DNA from: Sipunculus nudus
Lineage: Eukaryota > Annelida > Sipuncula > Golfingiida > Sipunculidae
Length of the DNA: 64,000 nt
Direction: 5' to 3'
Assembly (NCBI GenBank): GCA_026874595.1
Contig: CM049321.1
Span: forward strand, 20,680,979-20,744,978
Translations under genes and position numbers: made by a program
Shown here: positions 10,772 to 22,035 of the stretch, piece by piece
Position numbering within the stretch: position 1 is the first letter of the stretch
Layout: every line of letters starts with the position of its first letter
Notes under the pieces: generated by a model
The model's input: only the letters and a program-made list of their open reading frames with translations
What the model was told of the DNA's origin: nothing
Databases searched by the model: none

Positions 10772-11740
10772 CTATAGGTAGGAGTTAATTGTGGTGTACA
10801 GTTCGACAGCCGGAGAAACCACATATAAGGGAATCCCTGCTTTGGGTTGTTCCCTCACCTCATACACTTCTTTACCCAATTTATCTGTCAGTTTATTTCG
10901 ACCAATGAGACTAAGATTACGGACGAGCACTTTATCGTCCACGGCTAAAACAGTTCCGCGACAATGGCGATCATAGAGTTTCTTGTGACGTTGTTTGTTT
11001 GCTTCTGAAGCTCGTTGAGCTGTGTCATATGCGAATCTTAGCTCTTTTTGGAGATCTGAAACATACGTTTTATACGTCTTCCATTGAGTCTGATTATCCA
11101 CTGCAATGATTGGAGTTTAGGGTGTCGCCCAAACATCAAGAAAAAAGGTGAGTACCCTGAGGTCTCGATCGTTGTGCAATTGTACGCATGCGTTAACGAA
11201 CCAACATATGATTTCTAATCTTTCTTTTGTTCGCATTCAAGGTTTCCCAACATGTTTTACAAGGTTCTATTTAACCGTTCAACAGGGTTTGCTTGAGGAT
11301 GTGTGGCTTTCTAAATCCCTGCTAGATGGCATAATGCTTTTATTACAGCAGATTCAAACTGGCGACCTTGATCGCTACGGATTTGTAAGGGGAAGCCATA
11401 ATGATTAATGAACAGGTGGAATAGAATCTTGGCGGTTGGTTTGGCTTCGGTAGTTTTACATGGGACGGCTTGAGCATATCGGGTTTAGTGGTCTGTCATC
11501 ACCAAGATATTTTATATGCCCCCTTTAGAAGGCTCTAAACTTAAAAAGTCTATGCATAGCGGTCCCATAGGCTCGGACGATGTCATACTTGATAAGGAAG
11601 CTACTGCAGGCTGAACTTTCCGTCTGACACATCGAGGACAGGTCTTTATATATGACTGTATATCACGAGTCATAGTGGGCCAAAAGAACCTGTCCTGTGC
11701 CAGCTGGATACTGCGATTAAGTCCTAGGTGGCCTACTTAT
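10772..11740 (-). pseudogene. Ty3/Gypsy integrase, frame-broken
   Basis: Read on the minus strand, with frame jumps and stops, this contains the integrase landmarks in order. There is a zinc-binding region with GHLGLNRS, QDRFFWPTM and CPRCVRRK. The catalytic core has MGPLCIDFLSLEP with the first Asp, SDQGRQFES with the second Asp, and NPVERLNR with the Glu. A C-terminal GPY/F-like domain follows at 10,772-11,101 (VDDKVLVRN, GRNKLTDK). The family inserts reverse-transcribed DNA into the host genome. Several stops, one within the core, show this copy is inactive. Confidence 0.85.
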
Positions 11741-12370
11741 CATGTATTCCTGACATCGCGACTGGTCTGAGTTTAGAGGGTATTACAAGTTGAAATTGTT
11801 CTTCACCTTTGTATACCCGCTTACGATAGGGAATGTTATCCTTCAGAACCAGAGCTTTTAATTTCCTGTACACAAGGAGCTGATCAGCAGTCAAGTTCTC
11901 CCGACGGAGTTCAACATCGTCTCGGAGATGGAGAATGAACGGTTTAAGGACTGGATCACTGAAGTGTTCAGCTTCTATGTCATATTTATGTGTCAACAGG
12001 GGAGTGTGGTTTAAAGCCATTATCACAGAGGAATTAGGATTTGGACCCAAACTTGGCAAAATGTCAGGGGCAACCATACCTACTTCGCATATAGCTTTAA
12101 CTACATCGTTTTTTAGGTTATTTTTGCCGCGTTCGTGATCTTGTAATACACGGGACAGCCTCGATAATGCATCGGCGTCAATATTGTTTTCCTGAACAGT
12201 ATTGGATATTGAAACCATAGTTAGCCAATTCTGCTACCCAGTGCTGACCAGTAGCATCTAGTCGGGCGCTGGACAGAATGTATGTAAGGGGATTTATTTT
12301 CTGTGAAGACTGTTAATTTTTAACCGTAGAGGTATTCTTCAAATTTAACTGTAACACACCATTTTAAGCC
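11733..12370 (-). pseudogene. Ty3/Gypsy RNase H end and linker
   Basis: The minus strand begins inside the RNase H domain: LKWCVTVKFEEYLYG, a stop, KLTVFTEN, LDATGQHWVAELANYGF, then IDADALSRL, the conserved end of the Ty3/Gypsy RNase H. A 161-codon open frame (11,733-12,218) continues through the linker towards the integrase. Reverse transcriptase, protease and gag are absent. The domain is cut exactly where the residual 5' LTR begins. Confidence 0.85.
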
Positions 12371-12417
12371 AAGAAACACTTTTGTCCCGGCGTTGTAAGA
12401 AACAAATACCCGTTACA
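12371..12417 (-). repeat. Residual start of the 5' LTR
   Basis: These 47 bp match the high end of the full LTR (9,874-9,920) apart from two differences, and join directly to the RNase H region. The element therefore suffered one internal deletion that removed most of the 5' LTR, gag, protease and reverse transcriptase. Confidence 0.75.
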
Positions 12418-12420
12418 CTT

Positions 12421-12859
12421 GCACATTTGATGTGTTTCATGTGGTCTACAGCATCCATGTCATATCAATCTAGATTCATAGATTAATAGACATTTATGCA
12501 TGTGAACATGCATTGAATTATATTGCTAAAAAATAAATGAGCCATGTCTCCTTTTGTCTTTTTAAAATACTACATTACTAATATTACTAATACCAGTTTC
12601 CCTTCAAATTACCATTGACAACAAAATTATAATGTAAATAATCAGCAGCACCCCACATCATATATCATTTAGATATGCCATATACAATAACAATGTAAAT
12701 TATTACATTAATAATATAATATTTTGTAAATATTAATAAATATATTACTTGTGAACTATACATAACCGTTCAGTGTTAAAATATTGAAAATCCGACTGAA
12801 AACATCTTTCATATGTCAATTATAATGCTTAATATATTAGGAAATTAGATCAGATCACT
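12421..12859. other. Intergenic AT-rich sequence
   Basis: No coding, RNA or repeat structure seen apart from high AT content. Confidence 0.5.
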
Positions 12860-13183
12860 ATTTTAATATCGCCTAGGCAGATTTTAAACTGGCCTAAGTA
12901 ATATCAGGCAGATTTTAAACTGGCCTAAGTAATATCAGGCATATTTGAACTCGCCTGAATGACACCAGACGGATTTTAAACTTGGCTAGACGATATTAAA
13001 ATCCTGACCTGCTTCATGATGGATTTTAATCTCGCCTAGGCGATATGGCGATTGTGATCTCGTCTAGGCGAGTTTAAAATCCGTCTAGCCGAGATAACAA
13101 TTGCAATCTCGCCAAGGCGAGATCACAATTGCAATCTCGTCTAGGCGAATTTAAAATCCGCCTGGATTTCAATCTCGTCCCTA

Positions 13184-13190
<7 letters not shown>
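12860..13190. repeat. Palindromic satellite-like patch (CGCCTAGGCG core)
   Basis: Degenerate units of about 29-31 bp alternate TTTTAAACT and TTTAAAATCC blocks with the palindrome CGCCTAGGCG or variants (TCGCCAAGGCGA, TCGTCTAGGCGA). Two adjacent units at about 12,878-12,937 are nearly identical. From about 13,020 the palindromes are spaced regularly, with ATTGCAATCTCG links. No coding potential. It could be a local satellite or a foldback element. Confidence 0.7.

Positions 13191-13191
<1 letters not shown>

Positions 13192-13231
<40 letters not shown>
13192..13231. repeat. (TA)n microsatellite
   Basis: A pure TA tract directly following the palindromic patch. Confidence 0.95.
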
Positions 13232-13235
<4 letters not shown>

Positions 13236-13239
13236 TGCA

Positions 13240-14570
13240 TAGATGAACGAAGCCATCAAACAGGCCGGACGACATTTCCGCATTTACCCATGCAGCTGTC
13301 CCTTCCTTAAGCCTATTTGGTTGCACCTATACAGCAAATTGATTTTAGACATTATGGCACCTTTGCTTAAAAACATTCCCGCCATGTGATTCGACGGACT
13401 CACCATGAAGCTATTCAGCTTTAGCTTTAGCCCCTTTTATTTATCTTTGGTTTAATAACTGTACAAAGGTCTTTAACCATTACGAACAATTTCGTGGCTG
13501 ATCACTCCTCTAGAATAACTTATCATCATCAATTCCCTTTAACTGATATTTAATGACCAATCACCCTATGAAAGGATTGTTAATTACACGGCAGGCCAGA
13601 ATTTGCAAACCAGTCCATTCAGTAGATGACTAGATGTTACAGCGATCAGTTATAGGGACGGGGGTTGCACCCCTCTGGTTAGAAAATAACGAGTGGCGGA
13701 TAAGACACTAGATAATTTCAGTACTGTATCAGGTTAGGGCGAAGCTTACCAGATGATTGGTACAAACAGTATGTTAATGGGTATCCTATCTGCAGCGGGG
13801 GGGGGGGGGGGGGGGGGCTGAAATAGTACTTGGCAGTAGGCACCACACTTTCAGAAGCAGCAACTGATAAAGCTGGCTGCTAGGCTATTCCTTTTCATAC
13901 GCTTTTCTGACACCCCTGTTTACTTTGCTTAATCCAGATCTGGCGTGTGTTAGTTATACATGTATAGTCATGCTTCAAGGGTGTAACATAGGATTGGTTT
14001 ATTTTTCATTTCTTGTTTCTCGTTCTTGCCGATTAATGTATGAATATATACTATTTTAGTTCATAATATGTTGTATGTTTATATGTAGTCAAGAAGTAAT
14101 CCCACATTACATTATTTCATGAATACTTAAATACCAGTCAGAAGAATAAATCCTGATACCAAGACTTGGGCAACTTGTTTGTACTACAGTGAATAACGCA
14201 TTCGTCGTGATTTTACTCTCAGTGTTTTAAGAAGCACCTTGTGAGTGCTGCCACGATAGCGTCACAGATGCTTATTTAGTGTTTACACTTTGTGTAAACA
14301 GTTTACAGTTAACAGTTCAAAATTTATACAGGGTATCTGGTAAATGGATTGACAGTTACTATAGTCAATAACATATTTAGACGCTACCGTCTACTGTAGA
14401 CCACGGTTCCTGGAATAAACTAATGCCGTCGCCAGCATCCGCTATACCTTATATATTCACCCAATCACCATCAACGCAGGCACAATACTCAAGGGCCTAT
14501 CAATATGGAAGATAACACCTGAATCCCGTCGTCACTGTAGTGACTACAACTACACATAGACTCCGTCGCC
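13240..14570. other. Intergenic; no gene seen
   Basis: Contains a 21-base poly-G tract at 13,797-13,817. No convincing exon or element borders were seen. Confidence 0.4.
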
Positions 14571-14579
14571 GAAAGAACC

Positions 14580-15300
14580 ACCGAGCCACAAAAAAAAAAC
14601 AAAAAAAAAAAAACCAGAATATCCAGTGGTAATGAAAGAACCCACTCTCAATGGAAAACCTATGATCAAACCCGGCTCATCAGCGAAGAGGGCCGGACGT
14701 TTTACCACTCGGCTGTCCAGGCCCCCTGACTAAACTGTGCACTGCACAGAACATCACTTGTGGGAACTGCCAAGCAGCACATTCAAGTTCAAACCGTGTT
14801 TGCGCCATCTTCCGGGAACTCAAGAAACAATCTACACAGCCGTCAAGGCAACACAATTGACTACACAGGCAAGTTTACAAGCTACTTCAATAGAGACAAA
14901 ACCCTTACAACAACCATCCACAAGAAACGGTTACCAACATCTAAGCATTTGAAAAACCAGACTTCAATCAAAATCAAGACTAAGCCAACCCAGACGTACA
15001 ACCCAGCCAGTATTGCAGCCCCAGATGTCGCCCTTATAGTGAAATGTAGCAGACTACTGAGATGATGGAAACAGATACAGAAGAAACATTAGATGATGAA
15101 TGTGAAGTTTGTCATGACATAAACTCAGAAGAATAAAACAGAAACAATCAACTGGCAACAGATACTAGAATATGAAAAATCTCTTAGTAGAAGGATGACT
15201 CTCCCCTTAGACGCCACTCCAACCACAGATCAACTCATAGCAAATACATTTGACAGAAACTTCAACCTTCGCCAGCGACCCCATCTAACTCCAGATTAAC
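14580..15300 (+). pseudogene. LINE ORF1 / gag-like relic with zinc knuckle
   Basis: In one plus-strand frame the segment reads NITCGNCQAAHSSSNRVCAIF, a CxxCx3Hx6C knuckle like those ending ORF1 proteins of several LINE clades. Acidic stretches follow (ETDTEETLDDECEVC). Many stops interrupt it and the reverse transcriptase is not found nearby. The open frames at 14,737-15,065 are in other frames and are probably not the ancestral one. The family is not assigned. Confidence 0.4.
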
Positions 15301-15559
15301 GACTCCGCTTACCAGATTTAAAACAAGTAAAATGAGAAAAGCCAACCAACCCAGTAAAAATATTCACGACTAACAACGTAAAAACTACAGAAAAAGCTCC
15401 GAGTAAGATATAGAGGTTACCATGGCAACTAGTTGACGAATCCAGAGAACAACCCCTTTTATCCAGCTTAAAGAACTCTTGGACATTTTAGATGACACCA
15501 ACCAGAGAGTCCGATTGGCTTCATCATCTGCAGTCAGTCAAATAACGCATTTATGATTA

Positions 15560-16350
15560 AAGTTCTGATAAACAATGGAATTTTATTTCTATTGAGCAGA
15601 ATAGTGTATGCAACTTCATGAACATCTGTAGCTTAACGCGATTTCCTAACAGGAAAAGTTATACCTTTTAGCATTTGATCAACGATAACCTACATATATC
15701 AGATCACTTATATTCTTGGACCTTCGGAAGTTTTAAATCCACCACAATACATGGTTATACCCCCATACTGTTCTGTGACGGTACTGATGCAAACTCGCTT
15801 ACCATGATATTGTTGCACTGTAAGCATAAGTTATTTTGGATCACGAGAATAGATGTGATATTATATGTTTCTTGACCGATTTTGATTAACTTTTGAGCCA
15901 TGGAATCACAAATCATGTTTTATCCAAAACTTGAAAACTACAGAATATAACTAATAAACAAATTTAAAATTACATAATGTGTTATTTGCTGTCGGTTTGT
16001 TGGTCTCTCCATGGATTGGAATTCTTAGGACTTAAATGAGTCTCGATCGGGATTATTGGATGAAAGGAGGTATACCGTGTCTGTGTGACGGAATTAATTG
16101 AAAAGGAATTTACATATTTTAAAGGAAACTGCTTATTATGTTCTTCCTCTTACATCAGCGCTTTAGACGAGCTAATTTTAGCCAGAAACACTAACAAATC
16201 AACCCCTAATTTCATAACTGTTTATCAATCCACCTTTTAAGCGCAGATTTTTTTTTATTTTCCCCACTCAATTGAAGCGTATACTTGTAGTGAAATTTGA
16301 CCCAATGTGATTTCAGATCCAAATTACATGAATGGCAGAATCGAGTTGTC
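15560..16350. other. Intergenic; start of a segment shared with 45.2-46.0 kb
   Basis: From about 15,990 the sequence resembles 45,560 onward (shared block around TTTTAAAGGAA and GGAAACACTAAC-like strings). This marks another, older duplication outside the lectin units. No gene is seen before the exon at 16,363. Confidence 0.4.
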
Positions 16351-16362
16351 ATACACACGCGC

Positions 16363-16435
16363 ATGTTTATATACACCATGCTTATTCTTCAACTTCTGCT
16401 CACTAAACATTTTGTTCTTATCCTTCCTCGTGAAG
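16363..16435 (+). CDS. Putative signal-peptide exon on the plus strand
   Basis: The frame MFIYTMLILQLLLTKHFVL then ILPRE ends one base into the next codon at a GTAGGT donor. It is hydrophobic and leader-like. A diverged copy with the same donor lies at 45,937-45,996, in duplicated flanks. No downstream coding exon could be linked to it, so it may be the first exon of a decayed gene. Other start codons upstream in the same frame exist; the ATG at 16,363 was chosen because it begins the hydrophobic segment. Confidence 0.35.
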
Positions 16436-16439
16436 GTAG

Positions 16440-18461
16440 GTGGCAAAATTTAAATAATATGGCACATGCATATTACTTTCCCAATCACTCTTAAAGATGG
16501 TGACCTTCGGTAAATAGGCAAATAGTACCAATTAATTATAATTGTACGCATTTACTTATGACAAGGGCGGTGTATCTACAAATGTAATGGATAAAGATAT
16601 ATATTTATTTTAAATCCCATAGCTATAGATATTTGAGAAGACGTTATCTGTTAATGATGATGACTTGTATTGCTCTACATGGGACGTGACCTCTCTAAGT
16701 TTGGACAAATGTCTTGAACTAGTTTTTGCACAATGAGTGAGCCAATTTTACCTCTTAACAAATATTGTTATGGTATATGCATACATACATTTATCATCAA
16801 ATATTATCTTTTATAAACATAACAGTGGAGTCTTGTGTTCGGGTCCAGTGAGCTAGTACTGCGGTTTTTGTAAAATGAAACCATATGAATGCCAGTTTTG
16901 GACAGGATATTCATTATTTACCGAAAGACTTTCTTTCACATTTAGCATTTTAGATGAAGCGGACCTAAAACCTTAGTGTCAAAAGTCGCAAATAGATGTT
17001 ACTAGTGTGGTTACAAAATAAATGCACTCCCAACTCCAATAACCATGTCGAATCTTCAGAAGTGCGACATACAAATCAATATTTTATAGGACATGATAAC
17101 ATTCACTTTTGACGAAAACAACTGCACATACTGTCACATAAATACGTTGTTATTATAAGAGTTTAGATTTCTGCTCTCTTGTAAATTTCTCTTACATTCT
17201 TTACATTAAGAGATTTACAAATTGAAAAAGGATGGTGTGCTATTTGTGTAATAATTAAACGTCCGTGTGCTGTAAATATATAATACGATAGACTGCGCAT
17301 GTGATGCATCCAAAAGAGGTAAAAAGACAACTAGTAACAGATGCGAAGATGAAAATTTATGTGAGTGTGGTTAGTTAACACGATCCGTTTCTGTTTGTAA
17401 AAAATTGTAAATCACAGCATATATTTCAACCTTATTTCAGTTTTCTCCAATGGAAAAAAAACATGAATTATAAAACATTAGTTAACGGTTAAATATATAT
17501 ATGTAAACAATGTTCCTCTTCTCTCAAGATCTGACAATGATAAAGTTAAATAAAAACCAAACAATATTCAACTAGGGTAAGAGTTACTGAACCTTTACAC
17601 AAACCGTATTTAATCCATTAGCACATTTGATCAAAATATTATAAATCAAACAACTTTTATACACCTTGCAGACTGGCAGGGTATTTTCTGGATGTATGAG
17701 ATATGGAATAGCCAGATGAGTAAGCAACGAACTCCGGGTAGGCTCAATACTTAAAGAAACTTTACTTATTTGATTTTCCGGGACCATAACCTTTACAAAG
17801 CTATATCAGTATCATTGTTTAAACCAAAATCTTTGAGACAAAAATGAATCGTAACAATGTTGATTTGTTTGCATAGTACATTATCAGTGCTAGTATTTTT
17901 CTAAGGTCATACTCACTAAAAACAAAGATTGTGGCCTCTTTGTTCGCAGCAGGATGTAATTACAAGCTAGAAAGAATATTACAAGCTAGAAAGAATATGC
18001 CAAATATTATGGAAATGGTTCAATGTCATATATGTGTGTATATAAGTCATATTCTGTATTACATAGAATATAAAATAGCCATATTTCAAAGACATCGTTC
18101 ACGGTCAAGCACGATGCGTATTTATCTGAGCAAAATTAAACCCCATGTACATCCAAGAGCTTGGTTGCAGCTCTTTCATGCTGGAAATTTTTGACTTGAC
18201 AAATAAAAACACAAAAGCTCAGACACGTATTTTCACAGGTAAAGACGAAGACGTTATAGATGCCACAAAGGTGCTCTATTAACCATCCGTTTGGTAGTAT
18301 ATACAATATTTACAATATCAAAAAAATTATAGGATTAACACTTAATGAAAGCTAAACAAAGTCTCTGGTATGCCCTGTAACATAAAGAAATACTTAAGTC
18401 CAGTCGAATTGAAAGATCGCAAAAAATAAATCAATGTTCATCGATGAAATTTCATAGGTGC
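16440..18461. other. Intergenic; no gene recognised
   Basis: A small direct repeat (ACAAGCTAGAAAGAATAT) occurs twice at 17,960-17,998. The short frames at 17,584-17,787 (minus) and 17,931-18,194 (plus) have no recognisable domain. Confidence 0.4.
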
Positions 18462-18465
18462 TTAA

Positions 18466-20701
18466 GGTGGCAGGACTCGTCAAATTCCTAAAAATTTGTG
18501 GGTTTTTTTCAATAAAAGGTATACGTTATATTGAATATTGGGTGGATCTTATGCAGCTGAGCACATTTTGGGTCGCCAGTTGCATTTTGTGGAAAAGGAT
18601 TTCTATTCAGTAAACACTAAGATGTGTTGACAGGGTGTTTGTAAACTAACTCCAGCCCTGCAGCAGGCCTGTAAATCACTGTGCCCCCATCCCTCACCTG
18701 GGTGATTAAGCCAATCGCAAGGTGCAAGTTGTAAATTAATGCATAGGCCAAGTACCTCCGCGCACTAGGCGGCCAGAACTGACGGTCGAAGTTTGATAGC
18801 CAAATCTAAGTGGCTGAGCATACAACTGATAAGCGTTGGAAAGCAACCCGGAATGTAGCTACTTAGTGTGCAAAAAAACCGTCCTTGTGAAAGATCTGTA
18901 AGCGTCGTTATCCTTTCCGCCTTGTGTCGGGTATGTTACGCTGAAACAAAAATTTTTACTTGACATAATGTTATTTCTGCAATATCCTGAGCCTATCGAC
19001 AGATACGCAAAATACCTTTATAATAAGCTACTTCATATCCCCACCATAACATCTATGATATTCATACTGTAAACACCGTAACAAATAAATATTACGCCAA
19101 TAAAAAAGAAACTACGATGGGCCGATGACGCAAATCCCGAATTCCACTTGAAAAACTGCAGCAGTTGAATGATATCAAGAAGTCTAAGCGGGCCGAACCT
19201 ACTTCCATGATCAAACTGAAGGCCAGCGACGATGAATCATCAGATGACGGCATCCCTGCGTTTCCGCATGAAGGAAAACCGGAGGCCAACACCTATCGAC
19301 TGCAGTGTTATCAACTAAACGCGCTATTGTCAGCCGCTGTTGTATGTGCGATATGTCGTGAAGGAACTGTTGATCTCGTGGAAGACCCGAAACGGTGAAT
19401 GGGATGGTGCAGTACCATGGGCCTTCAATGTACGAACTCGAACTTTGAAAGAAATCAAAATTATCAGTATGTACCCACGTCCCCGGGGCAGACATATGCT
19501 GAGTTCAACAAGTTGAGTGTTTTGGCGTTCCGTGCGATCGGGAGGGAATAGCTGCCGCAGCAAGAGGTGCTGCATTTCTGAATTTGCCACCCCCACTTTC
19601 ATCATCAATCTAGTGTAACCACACAAAAGCTTTGAGAGATATTCTTGAATCATCCTGCGAAGCACAACTGACAGAGGCCGTACAACAAGTAAAGTGCATA
19701 AATGACAACGGTGACTGTACGGTATCAGGGGACGGATCATGGATGACCCGGTGAATGTCATCAAAGGTCAGGTTTGATAGCGTAATCAGTGACGATACAG
19801 GCAAGGTACTCGACCGAATTGTAATGACAACATACCTTCAAATTTGCAAAAAACACGCCCGTGATGACAAAAAATAATTAGAGTACTTATCCTTCATGGC
19901 TGATCACATGGATCGGCCAAAATGTAAGCTCCGCCTACTGAAGTCCATGCACGTGGTGTTTGACAAATCGCTGGTGTGACAGGACAAAATCCAATCGTTT
20001 TTATTTGTTTTGAAAGCAAAATAGTCAATTAATCCATGTTATTATAGCATGGTTTGATAAAAACCACCGTCTTGACCAAATTTATGTGACTGTCAACATG
20101 TAGCTGTACTTGGTTACGTGTGTAGGGCGAATGATCTCTACGAATGGACTTTTGGCCATTTTCTCGAAACATCTTTCGCCCAAACACCTTATCTTTTGAG
20201 CGCTATTTCTAAGAAATTACTTGTCCGAAACGTGCCATCTTTCATATATGTCATTGTAAATATGTCATCTAAAAAGCGAGTTTTTTTTCTTTTTTTTTTT
20301 ATTTCACGCCTATACTAAATATTAAGGATTTTATTAAGGAAAAAATAAAAAAATGAAACGATTTGTGAAGATTTCAAAATTAAATACTCTGTAAAATCGT
20401 AATTGTTAAACTTAATTCACAAAACAAAAAAAAACGCCTTGGGGTTTTGTTAAAATTTTTTTTATTAATTTAAGAAGATATTCCGTATCTGCTTTAGATG
20501 TGCTGGAATAAACTGTTTTTTTTTAATATTTATAAATTAAAACATGTTCATCAGAAACAAAGTTTGTTATCACCAAACTGTAGAGAATTTCTTAGCTTTC
20601 AGAAAAAGTATACTTTTGTGGGTACTTAAGCATTAGTTTGTTCTATGCAAAGGACAAACTGAAATACTGTCAGGTCAGGCGGGGGGGCCAGTCCTGCCAC
20701 C
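18466..20701 (+). mobile_element. TTAA-flanked DNA transposon (Kolobok-like ends, Mutator-like transposase relic)
   Basis: The ends are inverted repeats beginning GGTGGCAGGACT, followed by CG on the left and GG on the right. TTAA lies outside both ends (18,462-18,465 and 20,702-20,705), a 4-bp target duplication typical of Kolobok and piggyBac superfamilies; the GG start fits Kolobok. The body of 2,236 bp holds a decayed transposase. The rest is AT-rich with no second ORF. Superfamily assignment is an inference from ends plus target site. Confidence 0.8.
19080..19990 (+). pseudogene. Transposase relic, Mutator-like domain type
   Basis: Across three plus-strand frames the order of motifs matches the Mutator-like transposase domain widespread in invertebrate genomes. 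These are a CxxC-type segment (YRLQCYQLNALLSAAVVCAIC, REGTVDLVEDPKR), YAEFNKLSVLAFRAIGRE, DCTVSGDGSWMTR, then VRFDSVISDDTGKVLDRIV. The last two correspond to the catalytic-Asp region (VSCDGSW-like) and its following strand. At least three frameshifts or stops separate them, so it is inactive. Only the first piece (19,165-19,398) has its own ATG. Confidence 0.7.
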
Positions 20702-20705
20702 TTAA

Positions 20706-21480
20706 TTGGAGTTCATAGAGGCTCACAAAAGTTCAGTTCATGGCAGGTCCGCTGAAGGATAATATCATAAATCCACAGTTTTCTGTCGGGAGGAACGAAC
20801 GACAGCCAACCAGGATCCAGGGTGGAAATTAAGAGACACCTTGGCGAGTTTCCTTTTATAGCGCGGAAAAAGTCCCTGCGCCAGTCTTGTGCTGTGGTAA
20901 GCGTTTTGTGTTTTCATGTGGTGTCCTCTGTCCAGCACAAAGATATTGGCCATGCCTGAGTTGCTTGGTCGCTCGCCTAAACAACGACCACCGGGATCTT
21001 GCGAAGACGTCCAGACCACAGGGCGAGATATACGCGGGGGACATCAATCTAGTCCTAACATCGATCGTCTGTGTCGCTGTTGAAAATGAAAAGAGCCCGG
21101 TTTATGTCATGGCCTAGAACATATTTCTCGGAATCTTTCTTGAGAAACCGGCGTCTGTGGTTTAAGGGTGGAATGACTGAAAGGCGGGAGATTATGGGTT
21201 TGTACCTAAGCAGCTGCGAGCGCTCAGATGTTTCATGGATGGCCCCCACCCAGGGTGAGGCCTATGCGGGCTTATTTTGGAGACTGTGTTTGAGTCAACG
21301 AGTGGGTTTTTAGGCGATTCCTTGATGTTATGACCCAGTTATCTGAATGAAACACCCAGGACCACAAAAGTGGTACACTGATAAGCAGTCCCATTGACTT
21401 AAGGCTGTTGGTGTCAACACTGATGTCTGTTGAGGGGGATCTTGCTCATTCTGTGGCTCACGGGCTTGTTTGCTCGTATG
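20706..21480 (-). pseudogene. Degraded element sequence preceding the gag-like ORF, unit D
   Basis: The stretch from 21,094 resembles 33,340-33,560 and 51,480-51,700 (shared strings such as GGCGGGAGA and TGTGGTTTA). It continues into the zinc-knuckle frame, so it probably belongs to the same retroelement. No reverse transcriptase motif was recognised. Confidence 0.35.
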
Positions 21481-21488
21481 CCTTAGCT

Positions 21489-22035
21489 CTAAATGGTGGG
21501 GTAACCATCATCTAACTGACTTGGTTCTGTATTTCTTGTACTCATTGCACCCTCTTGAGAACCTGAGTGGTCACCGTTTCCTTTTCTACATTTTCTGGCA
21601 CAGTCGGATATATGTTTGGTTGTGTGTAATGGTCCATCACATCTGTAACATCTGGCTTGATTACTGCAATCTAAGCTGTGATGGCCCAATCCGAGACACT
21701 TCCCACAAAATTGATCCCTCTTGTCTTTATGGATTGGTAGTTTGGTTGCTGTATTCTGGGCTGCTGTAGTCACTGGTAGTCTGGAGTAATTGAAGTAACT
21801 GAAGTAATGGTACTTTCTTTTATACCGATGAAGCGTCTGTATCTTGCTTGGCTCCAATTGCTCTTGTTCTCGGCCTTCCGTGAGTATCAGGAAAGACATG
21901 AAATTTATCCCTTGTCTTGGCTGTAATATCCAATGTAAAATCTGTGAAACTCAAATACCTTTTAAAGACGTATTTGGTGTCCAATACTTTGGTATACTTT
22001 ATATCTGCGAGGCTGAAATTTCGCGATATCTTCAT
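21489..22035 (-). pseudogene. Gag-like CCHC zinc-knuckle ORF (unit D copy)
   Basis: The minus strand gives a 136-codon open frame (21,899 to 21,489) with FCGKCLGLGHHSLDC, a CX2CX4HX4C knuckle, followed by a second incomplete knuckle, ARCYRCDGPLHTTKHISDC. Upstream, in another frame, is TRDKFHVFPDTHGRPRTRA, so one frameshift near 21,840 splits the original ORF. Zinc knuckles of this kind are found in retroelement gag or ORF1 proteins that bind RNA. This copy keeps the longest frame; B and C copies have extra stops or shifts. No pol partner is found. Confidence 0.6.

Noticed and set aside
12860-13190. Regular short repeats considered as a CRISPR array
   Set aside because: Units are degenerate palindromic blocks with related spacers in a eukaryotic context; no unique spacers and no cas genes.
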